The notes under the pieces: model-generated
Seen by the model: only the letters and a program-made list of their open reading frames with translations
Database searches by the model: none
Told to the model about the DNA's origin: nothing
Translations under genes and position numbers: made by a program
Source: Megalobrama amblycephala
Taxonomy: Eukaryota > Chordata > Actinopteri > Cypriniformes > Xenocyprididae
DNA length: 64,000 bases
Assembly (NCBI RefSeq): GCF_018812025.1
Contig: NC_063065.1
Coordinates: 28,605,740-28,669,739 of the forward strand
Reading direction: 5' to 3'
Shown: positions 1-11,758 of the stretch, in pieces
Position numbering within the stretch: position 1 is the first letter of the stretch
Layout: every line of letters begins with the position of its first letter

Positions 1-763
1 AAGCTCAAAGGGCAGAAAAATAACTTCTAGTTTTGCAGTTCTCGCCTGTTCTCACCTGCTGGGAGTGACAAAAGGGCTCATTTAGATAAGCCATGCCCCC
101 TGTAAAGCTGCATGGTTGCAAAGCAACGACAGACGCAACGGGAAAAATCGGACTGCATACTATTAATAATAAAGGATAATGTGCATTGTAAATGTCAGTA
201 ATTTATCTTTTTTGACATTAGGACTTTTTGAACAGGATTCTGTGATAACCGTATAGTCCTGGTTTAGACCTCAGTTAGTGGTTAGACCTGGTTTGAGTCA
301 AAGGATTAAAAAAATCCTGTACATTAAACTCTTCAATAAATACTTTTACTTTTGACTTATAACGCACATTTTACGGCTACGGATACTTTATACTTTTACT
401 TACGTAGGAATTTAATCTGATACATTTACTATTACATTAGTAAATCCTTGTTAAGAAGTAGTAACTGGCTAAAATTATTAGCGTCACATTCAATTCAAGA
501 AAAGTAAGGTTTACATGAGCTAAGTCATTCACACCAGTCAATTCAAGCAGTTGAAGCGTTATTCAAATTAACATGCTAACATTACCATCTAAAAAGCCCA
601 TTATAGTAATGGGGGTTTTTGGCAAGTGATACGATGCTAACGATTACAATTAAAACGACAGTCCTGAGCTAGCTAATAACAAAAGACACATGAGATAACG
701 TGTAGCCTACGTGTTCTTAGAATGAACACAAAACAACAAACTTTGATGTTTATGGAAACTCAC

Positions 764-1019
764 CCCATAAGAAACAGAAAAGATCTCGTTGCCTCCAATG
801 AAATAAGTTGTTCGGGCACACTTTCTCTTTGTTGGGGTCTTCTTTGTGGATGTAACCATCTCCGAAGTTTGCACTATGTGTCTGTTTGCCTCTAAATGTC
901 CAATAATTCGCTTTTTCCGCAGCTAAAGAATCCAGCCGTATGTTGTACTTCAAAACATTTTCGGTGTAACGGCCACGGTTCAGCTCGTCTGCGATATTCT
1001 TTGCGGCGTCCATCTTCAT
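764..1019 (-). CDS. Candidate first coding exon of an unrecognised protein
   Basis: The minus strand opens with two in-frame ATGs; the second sits in a good initiation context (AAGATGG). The frame stays open for 85 codons and then meets a consensus splice donor (GTGAGT on the minus strand, 763-758), giving a 256-nt exon that ends in phase 1. The peptide begins MKMDAAKNIADELNRG, is hydrophilic and charged, and includes KANYWTFRGKQTHS and a cysteine/tryptophan-rich end (LFHWRQRDLFCFLWG). Codon use and CpG content (GCGGCGTCC, CGTCTGCGATA) differ from the AT-rich surroundings. I do not recognise the family and see no signal peptide or membrane segment. If fars2 exons lie to the left of the window, this would be a gene nested in a fars2 intron on the opposite strand. 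It could also be a chance open frame or part of a transposon. Downstream exons would lie at lower coordinates. Confidence 0.35.
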
Positions 1020-2034
1020 TAAATTTTGATATCAGCTAGAGTCGGCCAGAGCGCTGCATAAATAAGTAGCCATGCTTCCCTTGGAGGGCAGCGGCAATAA
1101 CAAAAGAAACAAAAGCCGGCGTATCCGATTCCAGTATGGAAATACAAACAGACAATGACACGCCCCTACTGCGAGATAGAATCCCAGAAAAACAAGCCGA
1201 TTTCAACCTCAAAATGTACGCTTTTAAATAAACCAATACTGCTATCTAAAACACGGAGATGCTTCTTCGTGATCTCAACTAACAGATTCTGCAAAAAAAC
1301 GAAAATCACCAATTTTTAAAAATAAAAACGCTTCTTTCTCAGTTTGCTCAATAGTAGTGCTGCCGACTTGTGTCCCTGGTTTCCGTGACGGGTCACATAT
1401 GCAGTCATTATGCAAATTTGTTTCAAACCTATGTAGTGATTGGAATTACTGACAACTTGTTTCAGGCAGTTCAGAATTGCCTCTTTAGGAGAAAACATGA
1501 ATGGCACTATATAGAGAATAGGGAATGATTCAGACAGTGTAAATATGCTTTCCACTGAGGCGAATGAAGTCTGGTTTCATGTTAGTGTCACGTGAACCGC
1601 CGCAGTCCGCTCTGGTCCAGAGAGACGATAGCACAGAGTGGATCATATGTGCGAGTCGGTGCAGACCACAATATCGGACCCATTTGAATTCTGCACAGAA
1701 TGCTGTATTTTAAAGTGATATGGAGGAGATTAGGAGGAGAAACGGATAGAGATTAGGAGGAAACTGCAGCTTCACAGAGCTTAACAGATCTGGCCGATCT
1801 GTGATATAAACAAAACGCTATTGGCTATTTTAAAAAAGGGGAGGGGCTGTTCAATATGTCCCGCCCAGTCTTCCTGTTTCAGTTTAAATTACTTCAACAC
1901 ATTGAATAATGCTGTGCGTTTCAAGGCGCTTCAGTGGGCCTTTAAGAGGATTTTTTCAGTATAGTAGAAGTGGGATAAAGTGTGCCAGATGCTTCAGGGT
2001 AAGATGTGTCAGTATGGAAAATTCTCATTAGATT
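1020..2034. other. Non-coding stretch, partly CpG-rich
   Basis: No convincing gene. CpG dinucleotides are locally common (about 1040-1220 and 1590-1680), which would suit a promoter for the candidate exon at 764-1019. There is no clear TATA box or other decisive motif. Confidence 0.3.
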
Positions 2035-2521
2035 CTCACAAATGAAAGTGAGGTGTAGCCAAGTATGGTGTCCCATACTCGGAATCTGTGCTCTGCATTT
2101 CACCCATCCAAGTTGAGGATTGAACACACACCGTGAACACACTCCCAGAGCAGTGAGCAGCCATTTTTTGGGGGGTTCAGTGCCTTGCTCCCCCAACCTA
2201 CATGTCCTGCTGGTACTGAGACCCGAACCCATGACCTTCGGGTTACAAGTCCGACTGTCTAACCATTATGCTGCGTTCACACCAGATGCGACTTGCGCAA
2301 AAGTTGGACGCTTGGACATTTAGAGTTTACTCGCTTCATTCGCGCGTGAAATTCACTTCACAACAGATGCAAATTCGTGTCATGAGAGGGGCTCTCCCGG
2401 ACTCTTCCACTTCTTTCTGCACACTTCCTCTGAATAAACACAACTCGTCAGCGGGGAAATAGTTGTAAATTACAGCGAATAAGCTCAATTGGTCGGCTTT
2501 AGCTAGCTTGTAGTCTCAATA

Positions 2522-2593
<72 letters not shown>

Positions 2594-3017
2594 AAATTAA
2601 GACCGTTTTTTACAATTTACCAGATTGTCCGACCTCCTCACTCACTTTCTTTCAAGCAAGATCCTTTTTATTTCTGTTTCTATAAAAGTATGAAGATGTA
2701 CAGCGACGATGATTTTGTTTTCCATGTTGTTTCGGATTTCTACCTCAGCTCACTACCTCACGTTACTACTAGAGCAAGCTCCTGATTGGTTAACGCGGCG
2801 CAAATTTTCGCCAAAGTTCAGATTTTTCAACTTGCTGGTTTCGCGCGAATCACGCGTTACGCACGTCAAATGCCCGAAACGCTCAATTCACACCGCACCA
2901 TTCGCGCGAATCGCGCCGCAGGATGTCTATTCGCGTCTTTGCATTGACTTAACATGTAAATCGCTTCATTCGTGTCTGGTGTGAACGCACCGTTAGGCCT
3001 CAACTGCCCATTAGAAA
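2035..3017 (-). mobile_element. tRNA-derived SINE, split by a later insertion
   Basis: On the minus strand the head is GGGCAGTTGAGGCCTAA (about 3017-2993), continuing after the interruption as TAATGGTTAGACAGTCGG (2268 downwards). Then come an A-box-like and a B-box-like sequence (GGGTTCGGGTCTC) typical of a RNA polymerase III promoter from a tRNA. The body includes the block 'ggagcaaggcactgaacc' and runs to about 2035. This layout matches the common cyprinid tRNA-derived SINEs (recalled, not aligned). The head is interrupted at 2269-2992. Confidence 0.75.
2269..2992. mobile_element. Harbinger-like non-autonomous DNA element (MITE)
   Basis: The terminal inverted repeats are GCGTTCACACCAGA near 2272 and TCTGGTGTGAACGC near 2989. 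The element is flanked by a TTA on each side (2266-2268 and 2993-2995), the TWA target duplication expected of PIF/Harbinger. It interrupts the SINE head exactly: removing it rejoins CCATTA and GGCC. It contains an (AT)n run at 2531-2590 and no transposase. Confidence 0.7.
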
Positions 3018-3179
3018 TTCTATTATTTTGATGATTGAAAATTGTTTCACTACATTTACATATTCTGATAAATATTTTTTTCTGGGTGGTTCGAGTAAAA
3101 TTAATAATGTGTACCAAAATAAGAGTACAGTTATGCATTAAAAATAGTTTAATAGTTCTCACTTAAATTTTTCCTTAGC

Positions 3180-4415
3180 TTATGTAACAGGGATGGGCTA
3201 GTTCAAGACTGGATAAGGACTATTGTTCTCCTCTGAGAAGTGAACTGCTGCTCTATCTGTGTTTATGTAACATTCAACCAAACATGACCTCCCAAGTATC
3301 CTTGAAATAGCCCCTCTCCAGCCGCACGTCCGGTTTCACGACACGTAGAACAAGAGGTGCTCTCCGTAACCCTCCTCTTTGTCAGGTATGATTAGAAAAT
3401 AAATTAGTTGTTGGATTAGTACAGACAAGAGGTTCGTCTGCTGCGGGTCTGGATGCTGAAGTCTGGAACTCTTAATGGAATGCAAATTGATTTCTTCAGT
3501 TCTTCAGTCCTTCCTTTCTGGTGAAGAGAAATGCCGTCATGCCTTTGATGAAAAGAATGTTTTCTTGTTTCTTTCATAGTCTGCTTTTTCATCAGAGGCC
3601 ATGAAAGTAAAAGCTAAATCCTCTTAGTGGGCAATAGTTGTGGCATTGCATTTATTGAGGAGTGACTGAAGGTGGGATGTCAGTAGTGATGTTCACATTA
3701 ACTTTTTTGTTCACCAACCACTGTGGCTAGTGATTTTCCAAAGTTACTAGCCACTCAGCATTTTCACAGGCCAATATTAATATTATCTCCTAATTCGGCA
3801 GCCAGTATATTAGGCTGCTGTTACTTTAAGACCTGATGCACAGATCCATTATACCATTACACACGCTTTTTCTTTTTCAACTGTTTACGTTCACTTAACA
3901 CATAACTGACTGTGTTTACGTGAATACTCACCAAAACCGGGATTTTGACATTATTTTGTTTGTATTTGACTGTTTAAGTGCAATAAGCAGTGATAAAGAA
4001 CTCAATTTAGTACTGAGAGGCACAAAAAAACATGATTGCAAAAAAAAAAAAATTATGTAACACTTAATTTTAGCATTTACTCTCTCTTTCGAGTGCCATT
4101 GGAAAAGCATGCTGGAAAATAGAAATCCCAGCCCGGAAAATAGAAATCCCAGCCCAGTTTTAGATAAACTTTAGTTCACCAAATTAAAAGAAATGAGTTC
4201 ATACAACTCAAAACAATGAAATAGTTCTGTTAACTTGAAATATGTCAGTTCTGTGAACTCAATAGAAAAAGTAAGTTCTAAATACTCATAACAGTTCATT
4301 TAACTGAACTAATTTGTTGATTTAAGTTTGTCCTACTTAAACCAATGAATCATTTTGAGCGTATTGTAAAGTGTTACTATAAAATTATATGCATTTATTA
4401 GTATTAAAAATAATA

Positions 4416-4418
<3 letters not shown>
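3180..4418. other. Non-coding, no gene seen
   Basis: AT-rich intronic-looking DNA. The only structure noted is a short tandem duplication of 'ggaaaatagaaatcccagcc' near 4112-4155. No exon with a usable splice site was found. Confidence 0.4.

Positions 4419-4488
<70 letters not shown>
4419..4488. repeat. (TA)n microsatellite
   Basis: An essentially perfect TA dinucleotide run of about 70 bp. Confidence 0.95.
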
Positions 4489-4490
<2 letters not shown>

Positions 4491-5237
4491 GTACTCAGTT
4501 TAAGACATATTGATTGTGAAATGCTTTTAAAAAATGTCATAACCATTTAAAATGAATTAGTGATGGTAAAAAAGGTGATTCAATGATGATCAATATATTA
4601 ATTATATTTACAATTGTCATTTCTGCCAATTCGTCACCATTACTGAACTCAAAGCGCAGTGTATTCTGAGATTCTCTACAAAAGATACTTGTAAATATGT
4701 GTCAGGAACAAGCATACACATTAAAATCCATCTACACAGGCTGCTCACTAGAAACAAAGAAATGCACTTTCCCTTTGTGCTGTTTTCCTGTTTTTCCCCT
4801 CATTGAGCATTTTATTTTATTTTGAGCTTTTTGTTATGTGGAGAATCATAATGGAGAAAACTTGCACATTTGATGAAACATTAGGCCTATCTCTTTTTCC
4901 ACGGGAAGTCACTTTGCTTGAGTGCTGGCGCTGTTAGCTTGTTCACGGCACTCCCTGGTTAAAATCATTAGCAGCCCATTGACTGGATTTTCTGTCTGCT
5001 CCTCTCCCTCCTTCTGAGAGCTTTAACCAGTAGGGAGTGTCATGTTTCATCATTTCAGCCTTTCTGAAAATCAGCTGATTGTCATGGGATTTTCTGTAGA
5101 CGTCCTCCCAGAAATGGCTTCCATGAAGCAAACTCTACTCCTGAATGTGTAGTTGCTCATTACTTGAACTGAAATTCCCATCTTCCACTTGACATGCAGC
5201 ATGAGACGTTGTCATTTTTCAGTTCAACTAATATATA

Positions 5238-5659
5238 CACTACTAAGTTTTGGGTCGGTAAGATATTTTTTATGTTTTTGAAAGAAGTCTCTTCTCTGCT
5301 CAACAAGACTGCATTTGTTTAATCAAAAATGCAGTAAAAACTGTAATATTGTGAAATATTATTACAATTTAAAATAGCCATTTTCTATGTGAATATATTT
5401 TAAAATGTAATTTTTTCCTGTGATCAAAGCTGAATTTTCAGCATCATTACCCCTATCTTTAGTGTCACATGATCCTTCAGAAAGCATTCTGATATGATGA
5501 TTTGCTGCTCAAGAAACATTTCTGATTATTATCAATGTTGAAAACAGTTGTGGTGCTTCATATTTTTGTGGAAACCGTGATCATTTATTTTCTGGATACT
5601 TTGATGAATACAAAGTTCAAAAGAACAGCATTTATTTGATATTGAAATCTTTATCATTA

Positions 5660-5702
<43 letters not shown>
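5238..5702. mobile_element. Truncated copy of a dispersed cyprinid repeat, ending in (TA)n
   Basis: Shares long blocks with 27395-27880 in the same orientation (for example 'gtcacatgatccttcagaaa' and 'tatttttgtggaaac') and, in reverse orientation, with 24013-24169 plus 25567-25915. The right end is lost into a (TA)n run at 5664-5702. Non-coding, probably a non-autonomous DNA transposon. Confidence 0.7.
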
Positions 5703-5707
<5 letters not shown>

Positions 5708-6242
5708 AAATAAAAAAATATTCCAATTTCTTCAAGTTGAACTGTTCTTTTAAATTATTTATTAAATAGCATGCTCTATTTTGACAATAAAGTGAATAAA
5801 ATACAAATGAAAGTGGTTAATCTTATTTGATTATTTTCTCTTTTTAATTATATCTTGATGAACACAAAGCAAACGACAGAATTATTTATAACAAATAGTT
5901 TTAAGTCTTGCATCAATGCAAAAACAGCTGCTTCAAATGATAACACTTCAATTAAAACCATCATAGCGCCCAGTCCTTCTCTTTATTAACAAGATAAGAC
6001 CCCATGTTTGTGATTCTTTTAGTTGTGATTGTCACATAGGCCACAAATAAAAGCTTGAGGGCAGCATGTGGCCCGTGAGCTGTGACTGTATATAAGATAT
6101 ATGCTACAAAAGGTTATACTGAAGGCTCCCAAAGAGATAAAAGACCACGTTCAAGTTGTAGGCTTTGATATGGCCTAAATATCCCAGTCACTCTTAGAAA
6201 AAAGGTTCTGTAGAGAACCCTCAATTTTAAAGAACTCTTTAA

Positions 6243-7206
6243 AGGTGCCCTCGAATGAAAATTTGAATTTATCTTGGCATTGTTAAATAACAAGAGTTCA
6301 GTACATGGAAATGACATACAGTGAGTCTCAAACTCCATTGTTTCCTCCTTTTTATATAAATCTCATTTGTTTAAAAGACCTCCGAAGAACAGGCAAATCT
6401 CAACATAACACCGACTGTTACGTAACAGTCGGGGTGTACGCCCCCAATATTTGCATATGCCGGCCCACGTTTCCAACATTATAAAAGGCATTAGACAAGG
6501 GCAGCCAGTATTAACGTCTGAATCTGTGCACAGGTGAATCAACAGACTAGGTAAGCAAGCAAGAACAATAGTGAAAAATGGCAGATGGAGCAATAATAAC
6601 TGACATGATCCATGATAACATGATATTTTTAGTGATATTTGTAAACTGTCTTTCTAAATGTTTCTTTAGCATGTTGCTAATGTACTGTTAAATGTGGTTA
6701 AAGTTACCATCGGTTATTACTGTATTCACGGAGACAAGAGAGCCGTCACTATTTTCATTTTTAAACACTTGCAGTCTGTATAATGCATAAACACAACTTC
6801 ATTCTTTATAAATCTCTCCAACAGAGTAGCATTAGCCGTTAGCCACGGAGCACTATCAAACTCATTCAAAATCAGAAGTAAACAATATAACAGTATACAG
6901 TACTCACATAATCTGACGCATGCATGAGGAACACTTTGTAAAGATCCATTTTGAGGGTTATATTAGCTGTGTAAACTTTGTTAAGGCACTGTTCAAGGCA
7001 AGCGCGAGCTCTGTGGGCGTGGACCACGGGATTTAAAGGGGCCGCAGCATAAAATCGGCGCGTTTATAATGATGCCCCAAAATAGGCAGTTAAAAAAATT
7101 TATAAAAAAAAATCTATGGGGTATTTTGATCTGAAACTTCACAGACACATTCAGGGGACACCTTAGACTTATATTACATCTTTTAAAAACATAATCTAGG
7201 GCACCT
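6243..7206 (-). mobile_element. TTAA-flanked inverted-repeat element, copy 1
   Basis: It begins AGGTGCCCTCGAATG and ends CTAGGGCACCT, so the ends are inverted repeats. An exact TTAA flanks both sides (6239-6242 and 7207-7210), the target duplication typical of piggyBac-type insertion. The 964-bp body encodes nothing convincing and holds a perfect 22-bp palindrome at 6411-6432 centred on TTACGTAA. A second copy lies inverted at 9040-9999. Confidence 0.8.
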
Positions 7207-7245
7207 TTAAGCCAAAACATTTCTATATAATGAGAGATGTCTTAA

Positions 7246-7673
7246 AGTCCCTCTGTAGTCAATCATTTTAGCCCTTAAAACTCATCTTTGATTACCAAAA
7301 TGACATATTTAAATGTTTTTGTCCTTGAAAAATTCCCTTAAATGCCTTAAAATAGCTTGAATGTAACTCTACACCCTTGCCTCATTTAGTATACGTGGTT
7401 CTATGAATGTGCAAATTAGCCCCGCCTCCAATCACTCACACCAGCTCAGAGTTCCACTCTTTGACGCAATTGGTTACAAGGTAGTTTTGACGTAAGAAAC
7501 ACCAGGGATTTCAAACCGCATTTTTGAGACTGTCTTTGGTTCCCTGCTGTTTTAAGGAGAAAATACTGAGCAATGGTGTTGACTTATGAATTTGCACATG
7601 GCTTTTCTGAAAGCCCATTAAAAACACCACATATAAACAACATTAAAAACTTGATTTTCACCACCGGGGAACT
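7246..7673. mobile_element. TTAA-flanked inverted-repeat element, different family
   Basis: The left end is AGTCCCTCTGTAGTCAA; the right end is its imperfect inverted partner (TTTTCACCACCGGGGAACT). TTAA is present on both sides (7242-7245 and 7674-7677). The element is 428 bp and non-coding. It lies 35 bp from the end of the previous element, inside the same older MITE. Confidence 0.7.
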
Positions 7674-7911
7674 TTAAAGGATTGCATAATACTTGCACGT
7701 TTAACAGGTTATTTCTATTTTCTGATAACGTTTTATAAGCTTTTAAATGATAAAATTTAATAAAATAAAAAATGAATTAAAACAACATTATTTAATTTAA
7801 TAATTAACTAAATCCATAAAATGATTCCATGATGGAACCCCTAAAAGGTTCTATATGAAGTGCTTCACAGAACCCTTTAAGATTCTTTAGAACCTTTCCT
7901 TCTAAGAGTAT

Positions 7912-9035
7912 ATGATCTTACTACTATGTTGAAGAGAAATAAATCAGAGCTTGAGATGAGCTGAAGAACTGTACTCTCAGTTAATTTAATCAGATGTTCG
8001 GCCCCAGTTTACAACTGACTCTGACATACACTTATGAAAATGGTAGTGGAAAAAAAGAAAAGAAAAGATCAGAACAAAGAGACAACTAAAAACAAATATA
8101 AGATGCAAATTTATGCAAATTTTGTACTGAGACAGAATCATTATTTTTCTAAACGGGACCACAGAGGCCCCTAAACCAAATCCATTAAAATGAATTAGCA
8201 GCGGTCTTGGCTGCAAAATAAAAATAAAGGAAAAGCATACTTTTACCTCTGTCTTTAGATGTCCAACAAAAGCTGTCATGGTTTTTAAGCTCAGAACAGA
8301 AAAGTCATGCTGCGTCTGTCCTGTGTCTCTTAAATTGCACCATGTAGTCAGGCACTGTCTTGGAAAACTGCTCCCAATTACTGGATGGAGAGGCAAAGGC
8401 CATGCTGAAACCTCGGTAAAAATGAGGCCCTGATATTACAGCTCCTCGCAGTGACAGAACCTGCAAGCCTAGAAGACATGGAAAAACACTGCTCACTGTC
8501 ACCCTGGCCTTTAGCTTTCCGCTGTGCTCCGAGGACGTGAAGCGTGTTTTTTTGCTTTAGCATATATTTCTTTGTGCCTTCTTTGTGTATTCACATCCAC
8601 TGTCAGCACAATTGATATGGTGAAAACATGTTTTTAAACATGAAATAACAGCTCTGAAATATTTGTCTGTACACTTTATCTGGCTTTATCGGTTTATCTT
8701 TTTTTTTTTTATGAAATATTGCAATGCATATTATGCATGCACGTCATCATTTTTTTCAATTCATGTTCCTCGTAATCTTGAATCAAAATAACTTCTCGTC
8801 CCTCTTGCAGTGACACCTCTTCTCTGATGATGAGGGCGGGGCAACCGGTCACTCACATGAGATCCACCAATAGCAAAACACAACCGTCCAAACAATTCCC
8901 AGTGGACAAAGCCAAGCCTCACCCTATATTTGTTCTTGTAACAAACAGAAGCCGTTTCAGATATGCGTCACAATAGGGAAGAAACTTCCATATCAGGCAT
9001 CCACAGAATCTGCTCACTTTTTCCATGTTTTTGTG
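7912..9035. other. Non-coding, no gene seen
   Basis: Intronic-looking DNA between two copies of the same inverted element. A GC-richer patch near 8815-8900 may be an old repeat fragment. No splice-bounded open frame stands out. Confidence 0.4.
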
Positions 9036-9039
9036 TTAA

Positions 9040-9999
9040 AGGTGCCCTAGATTATGTTTTTAAAAGATGTAATATAAGTCTAAGGTGTCCCCTGAATGTG
9101 TCTGTGAAGTTTCAGCTCAAAATACCCCATAGATTTTTTTTTTATTAATTTTTTTAACTGCCTATTTTGGGGCATGATTATAAACACGCCGATTTTATGC
9201 TGCGGCCCCTTTAAATCCCATGCTCTCCGCCCACAGAGCTCGCGCTTTGCCTTGAACAGTGCCTTAACAAAGTTTACACAGCTAATATAACCCTCAAAAT
9301 GGATCTTTACAAAGTGTTCGTCATGCATGCGTCAGATTATGTGAGTACTGTATACTGTTATATTGTTTACTTCTGATTTTGAATGAGTTTGATAGTGCTC
9401 CGTGGCTAACGGCTAATGCTACACTGTTGGAGAGATTTATAAAGAATGAAGTTGTGTTTATGCATTATACAGACTGCAAGTGTTTAATAATGAAAATAGC
9501 GACGGCTCTCTTGTCTCCGTGAATACAGTTATAACCGATGGTAACTTTAACCACATTTAACAGTACATTAGCAAAATGCTAACGAAACATTTAGAAAGAC
9601 AGTTTACAAATCACACAAAATATTATGTTATCATGGATCATGTCAGTTATTATTGCTCCATCTGCCATTTTTCGCTATAGTTCTTGCTTGCTTACCTAGT
9701 CTGATGATTTGGTTGTGCACATCCAGACGTTAACTGGCTGCCCTTGTCTAATGCCTTTTATAATGTTGGAAACATGGGCTGGCATATGCAAATATTGGGG
9801 GCGTACACCCCGACTGTTACGTAACAGTCGGTGTTATGTTGAGATTCGCCTGTTCTTTGGAGGTCTTTTAAACAAATGAGATTTATATAAAAAGGAGGAA
9901 ACAATGGAGTTTGAGACTCACTGTATGTCATTTCCATGTACTGAACTCTTGTTATTTAACTATGCCAAGATAAATTCAATTTTTCATTCGAGGGCACCT
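9040..9999 (+). mobile_element. TTAA-flanked inverted-repeat element, copy 2
   Basis: It begins AGGTGCCCTAGATTATG and ends CATTCGAGGGCACCT, with TTAA on both sides (9036-9039 and 10000-10003). It is the reverse complement of copy 1 over nearly its whole length, including the 22-bp palindrome (9810-9831). 960 bp, no transposase. Confidence 0.8.
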
Positions 10000-10099
10000 T
10001 TAATGTAAATGGAATTTTGTGAAATGGATGAAGACATGATAAACAAAGCCTTAGTATAGCAGAAAGTATGATTGAATTAGCATTACCCAGAATAGTTAA

Positions 10100-10748
10100 A
10101 GGGATTTTTCCCCCAAAATGAAAATTCTGTCATTATTTACTCACCTCCATGCCCTTCCAAGCCCAAAAGACCTTTATTCTTTCATGAAACACAAAAGGGT
10201 TTTGAAGAATTGGTCACTCAACAAATGGGGACTGAGACTTTTAGTTCACCCAAATATGATAATTTTCTCAATTACTCACACTAATGTTGTTCCAAACCCA
10301 TTAAGGCATTAATTCATCTTCGAAACACCAATGAAGTTATTTTATATGAAACCTTAATGATTTCTGTTCCTCAAATGAAAGTCCATGCAACAAAACTTTG
10401 ATGCTTTATAAAAGCACTTTATATGATGAACAGATTTAATTTAGACTAATTTACATATAAACATAGAGCACATCAAATATGGTAAACGGAAGGTCGTGAT
10501 GTAAGAATAAACCTCACGCATCAACAAGTATGTTGCTGCTCAATTCATATGGATTTGTTTTACTATGTCTTCATTTAACTTTTTAAAGCATCAAAGTTTT
10601 GGTTACCTTCAGTGCATCTTCTAGGTTTCATTGAAAATATTTTCCTTTGTGTTTTGGAGATGAACAAAAGGTATTCATGTTTGTAATGACATGAGGATAA
10701 GTAATTTGGTCATAATTTTGTTGTAGTAAATTTATGTGAACTAACCCT
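10100..10748. mobile_element. Angel-like TTAA-flanked element
   Basis: Starts after TTAA (10096-10099) with a diverged form of the end 'agggatagttcacccaaaaatg', which I recall as the terminus of a very common cyprinid repeat. It ends 'gtgaactaaccct' before TTAA at 10749-10752. Non-coding. It shares this right TTAA with the element that follows. Confidence 0.55.
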
Positions 10749-10752
10749 TTAA

Positions 10753-11388
10753 AGGATTAGTTCACTTTCAAATGAAAATTAGCCCAAGCTTTACTCACCC
10801 TCAAGCCATCCTAGGTGTATATGACTTTATTCTTTCTGAGCTTTATAAAGGCAGTAAGACGTTACCAAATGAGTATGAGCTGAAGAAAGTGCTTCCATCC
10901 ACATCCATTCATCATAAACGTGTACTCCACAAGGCTCTAAGTTTAATAAAGTCCTTCTGAAGTGAAGCGATGTGTTTGTGTAAAAAAATATCCATATTTA
11001 ACAAGTTATGAAGTAAAATATCTAGCTTCTGCCAGACCGAATTTTGATTTCAAATTACGGAAAAAACGGAACTGGCGTCGTGTCGGTTAAGCTTTTTCCA
11101 TAAGTTGAATAGGGAAGGCGTGGGACGTAGCATAAGCTTTTTGAACTGCGAGGGTTTTACACTTTCTTCGTAAGTTGAATATGGAAGGCGATCTGGCGGA
11201 AGCTAGATATTTTACTTCATAACTTGTTAAATATGGATATTTTTTTACACAAACACATTGCTTATTATATATTTTTATTAATATTTCTCCAATTTTGTTC
11301 TTCAGAAAGAAGAAAGTCATATACACCTAGGATGGCTTTAGGGTGAGTAAAGCTTGGGCTAATTTTCATTTGAAAGTGAACTAATCCT
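10753..11388. mobile_element. Long-TIR foldback element, TTAA-flanked
   Basis: Starts AGGATTAGTTCACTTTCAAA and ends with its inverted partner, TTTGAAAGTGAACTAATCCT. The inverted arms extend inward past 'cctcaagccatcctaggtgt'. TTAA flanks both ends (10749-10752 and 11389-11392). Relatives lie at 19973-20782 and, diverged, at 30651-31522. The centre carries 'ccataagttgaatagggaag', also seen near 13240 and 20360. Confidence 0.8.
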
Positions 11389-11758
11389 TTAAGTTGCAAA
11401 AAGCATGCTAAAGCACCATAAGTGTTTCACGAAAACGTTCCATACAACTCAGGCACTATATTCCAAGTCTTCTGAAGTCACATGATAGCACTGTGTAAGA
11501 AACAAATTGAAATTTGAATCGTTTATAACTTGTGACTTGAGTCATCACGTTGAATTCAGGAACCAAATCAGTATGATTTGAACTACTGCCAGATCAACTG
11601 ATTTACTGAACAAATCCAAATTAAAAGAACGAATGTCCACAAATCTGACCTCTCTTCTTCTTTCATGAGGTGGATGTCAAGATTTTCTGTAAATAAACAC
11701 TTAAATTTGTAGCACAGGGACTACATTTATGCTACTTTTATGTCCTTTTTGAAGCATG

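Larger units (their letters stand above)
6191..7911. mobile_element. Outer inverted-repeat MITE, split by two TTAA elements
   Basis: The left end reads ACTCTTAGAAAAAAGGTTCT (from about 6191). The right end reads AGAACCTTTCCTTCTAAGAGT (to about 7911), its inverted partner with some change. A relative lies at 17037-17237. Removing the inner elements at 6243-7206 and 7246-7673 would leave a small element of a few hundred bases, so this is the oldest layer of a nested cluster. Confidence 0.6.

Noticed and set aside
2120..2323. Plus-strand frame over the SINE
   Set aside because: It is the antisense of a polymerase III SINE and runs into an inserted MITE; no gene.
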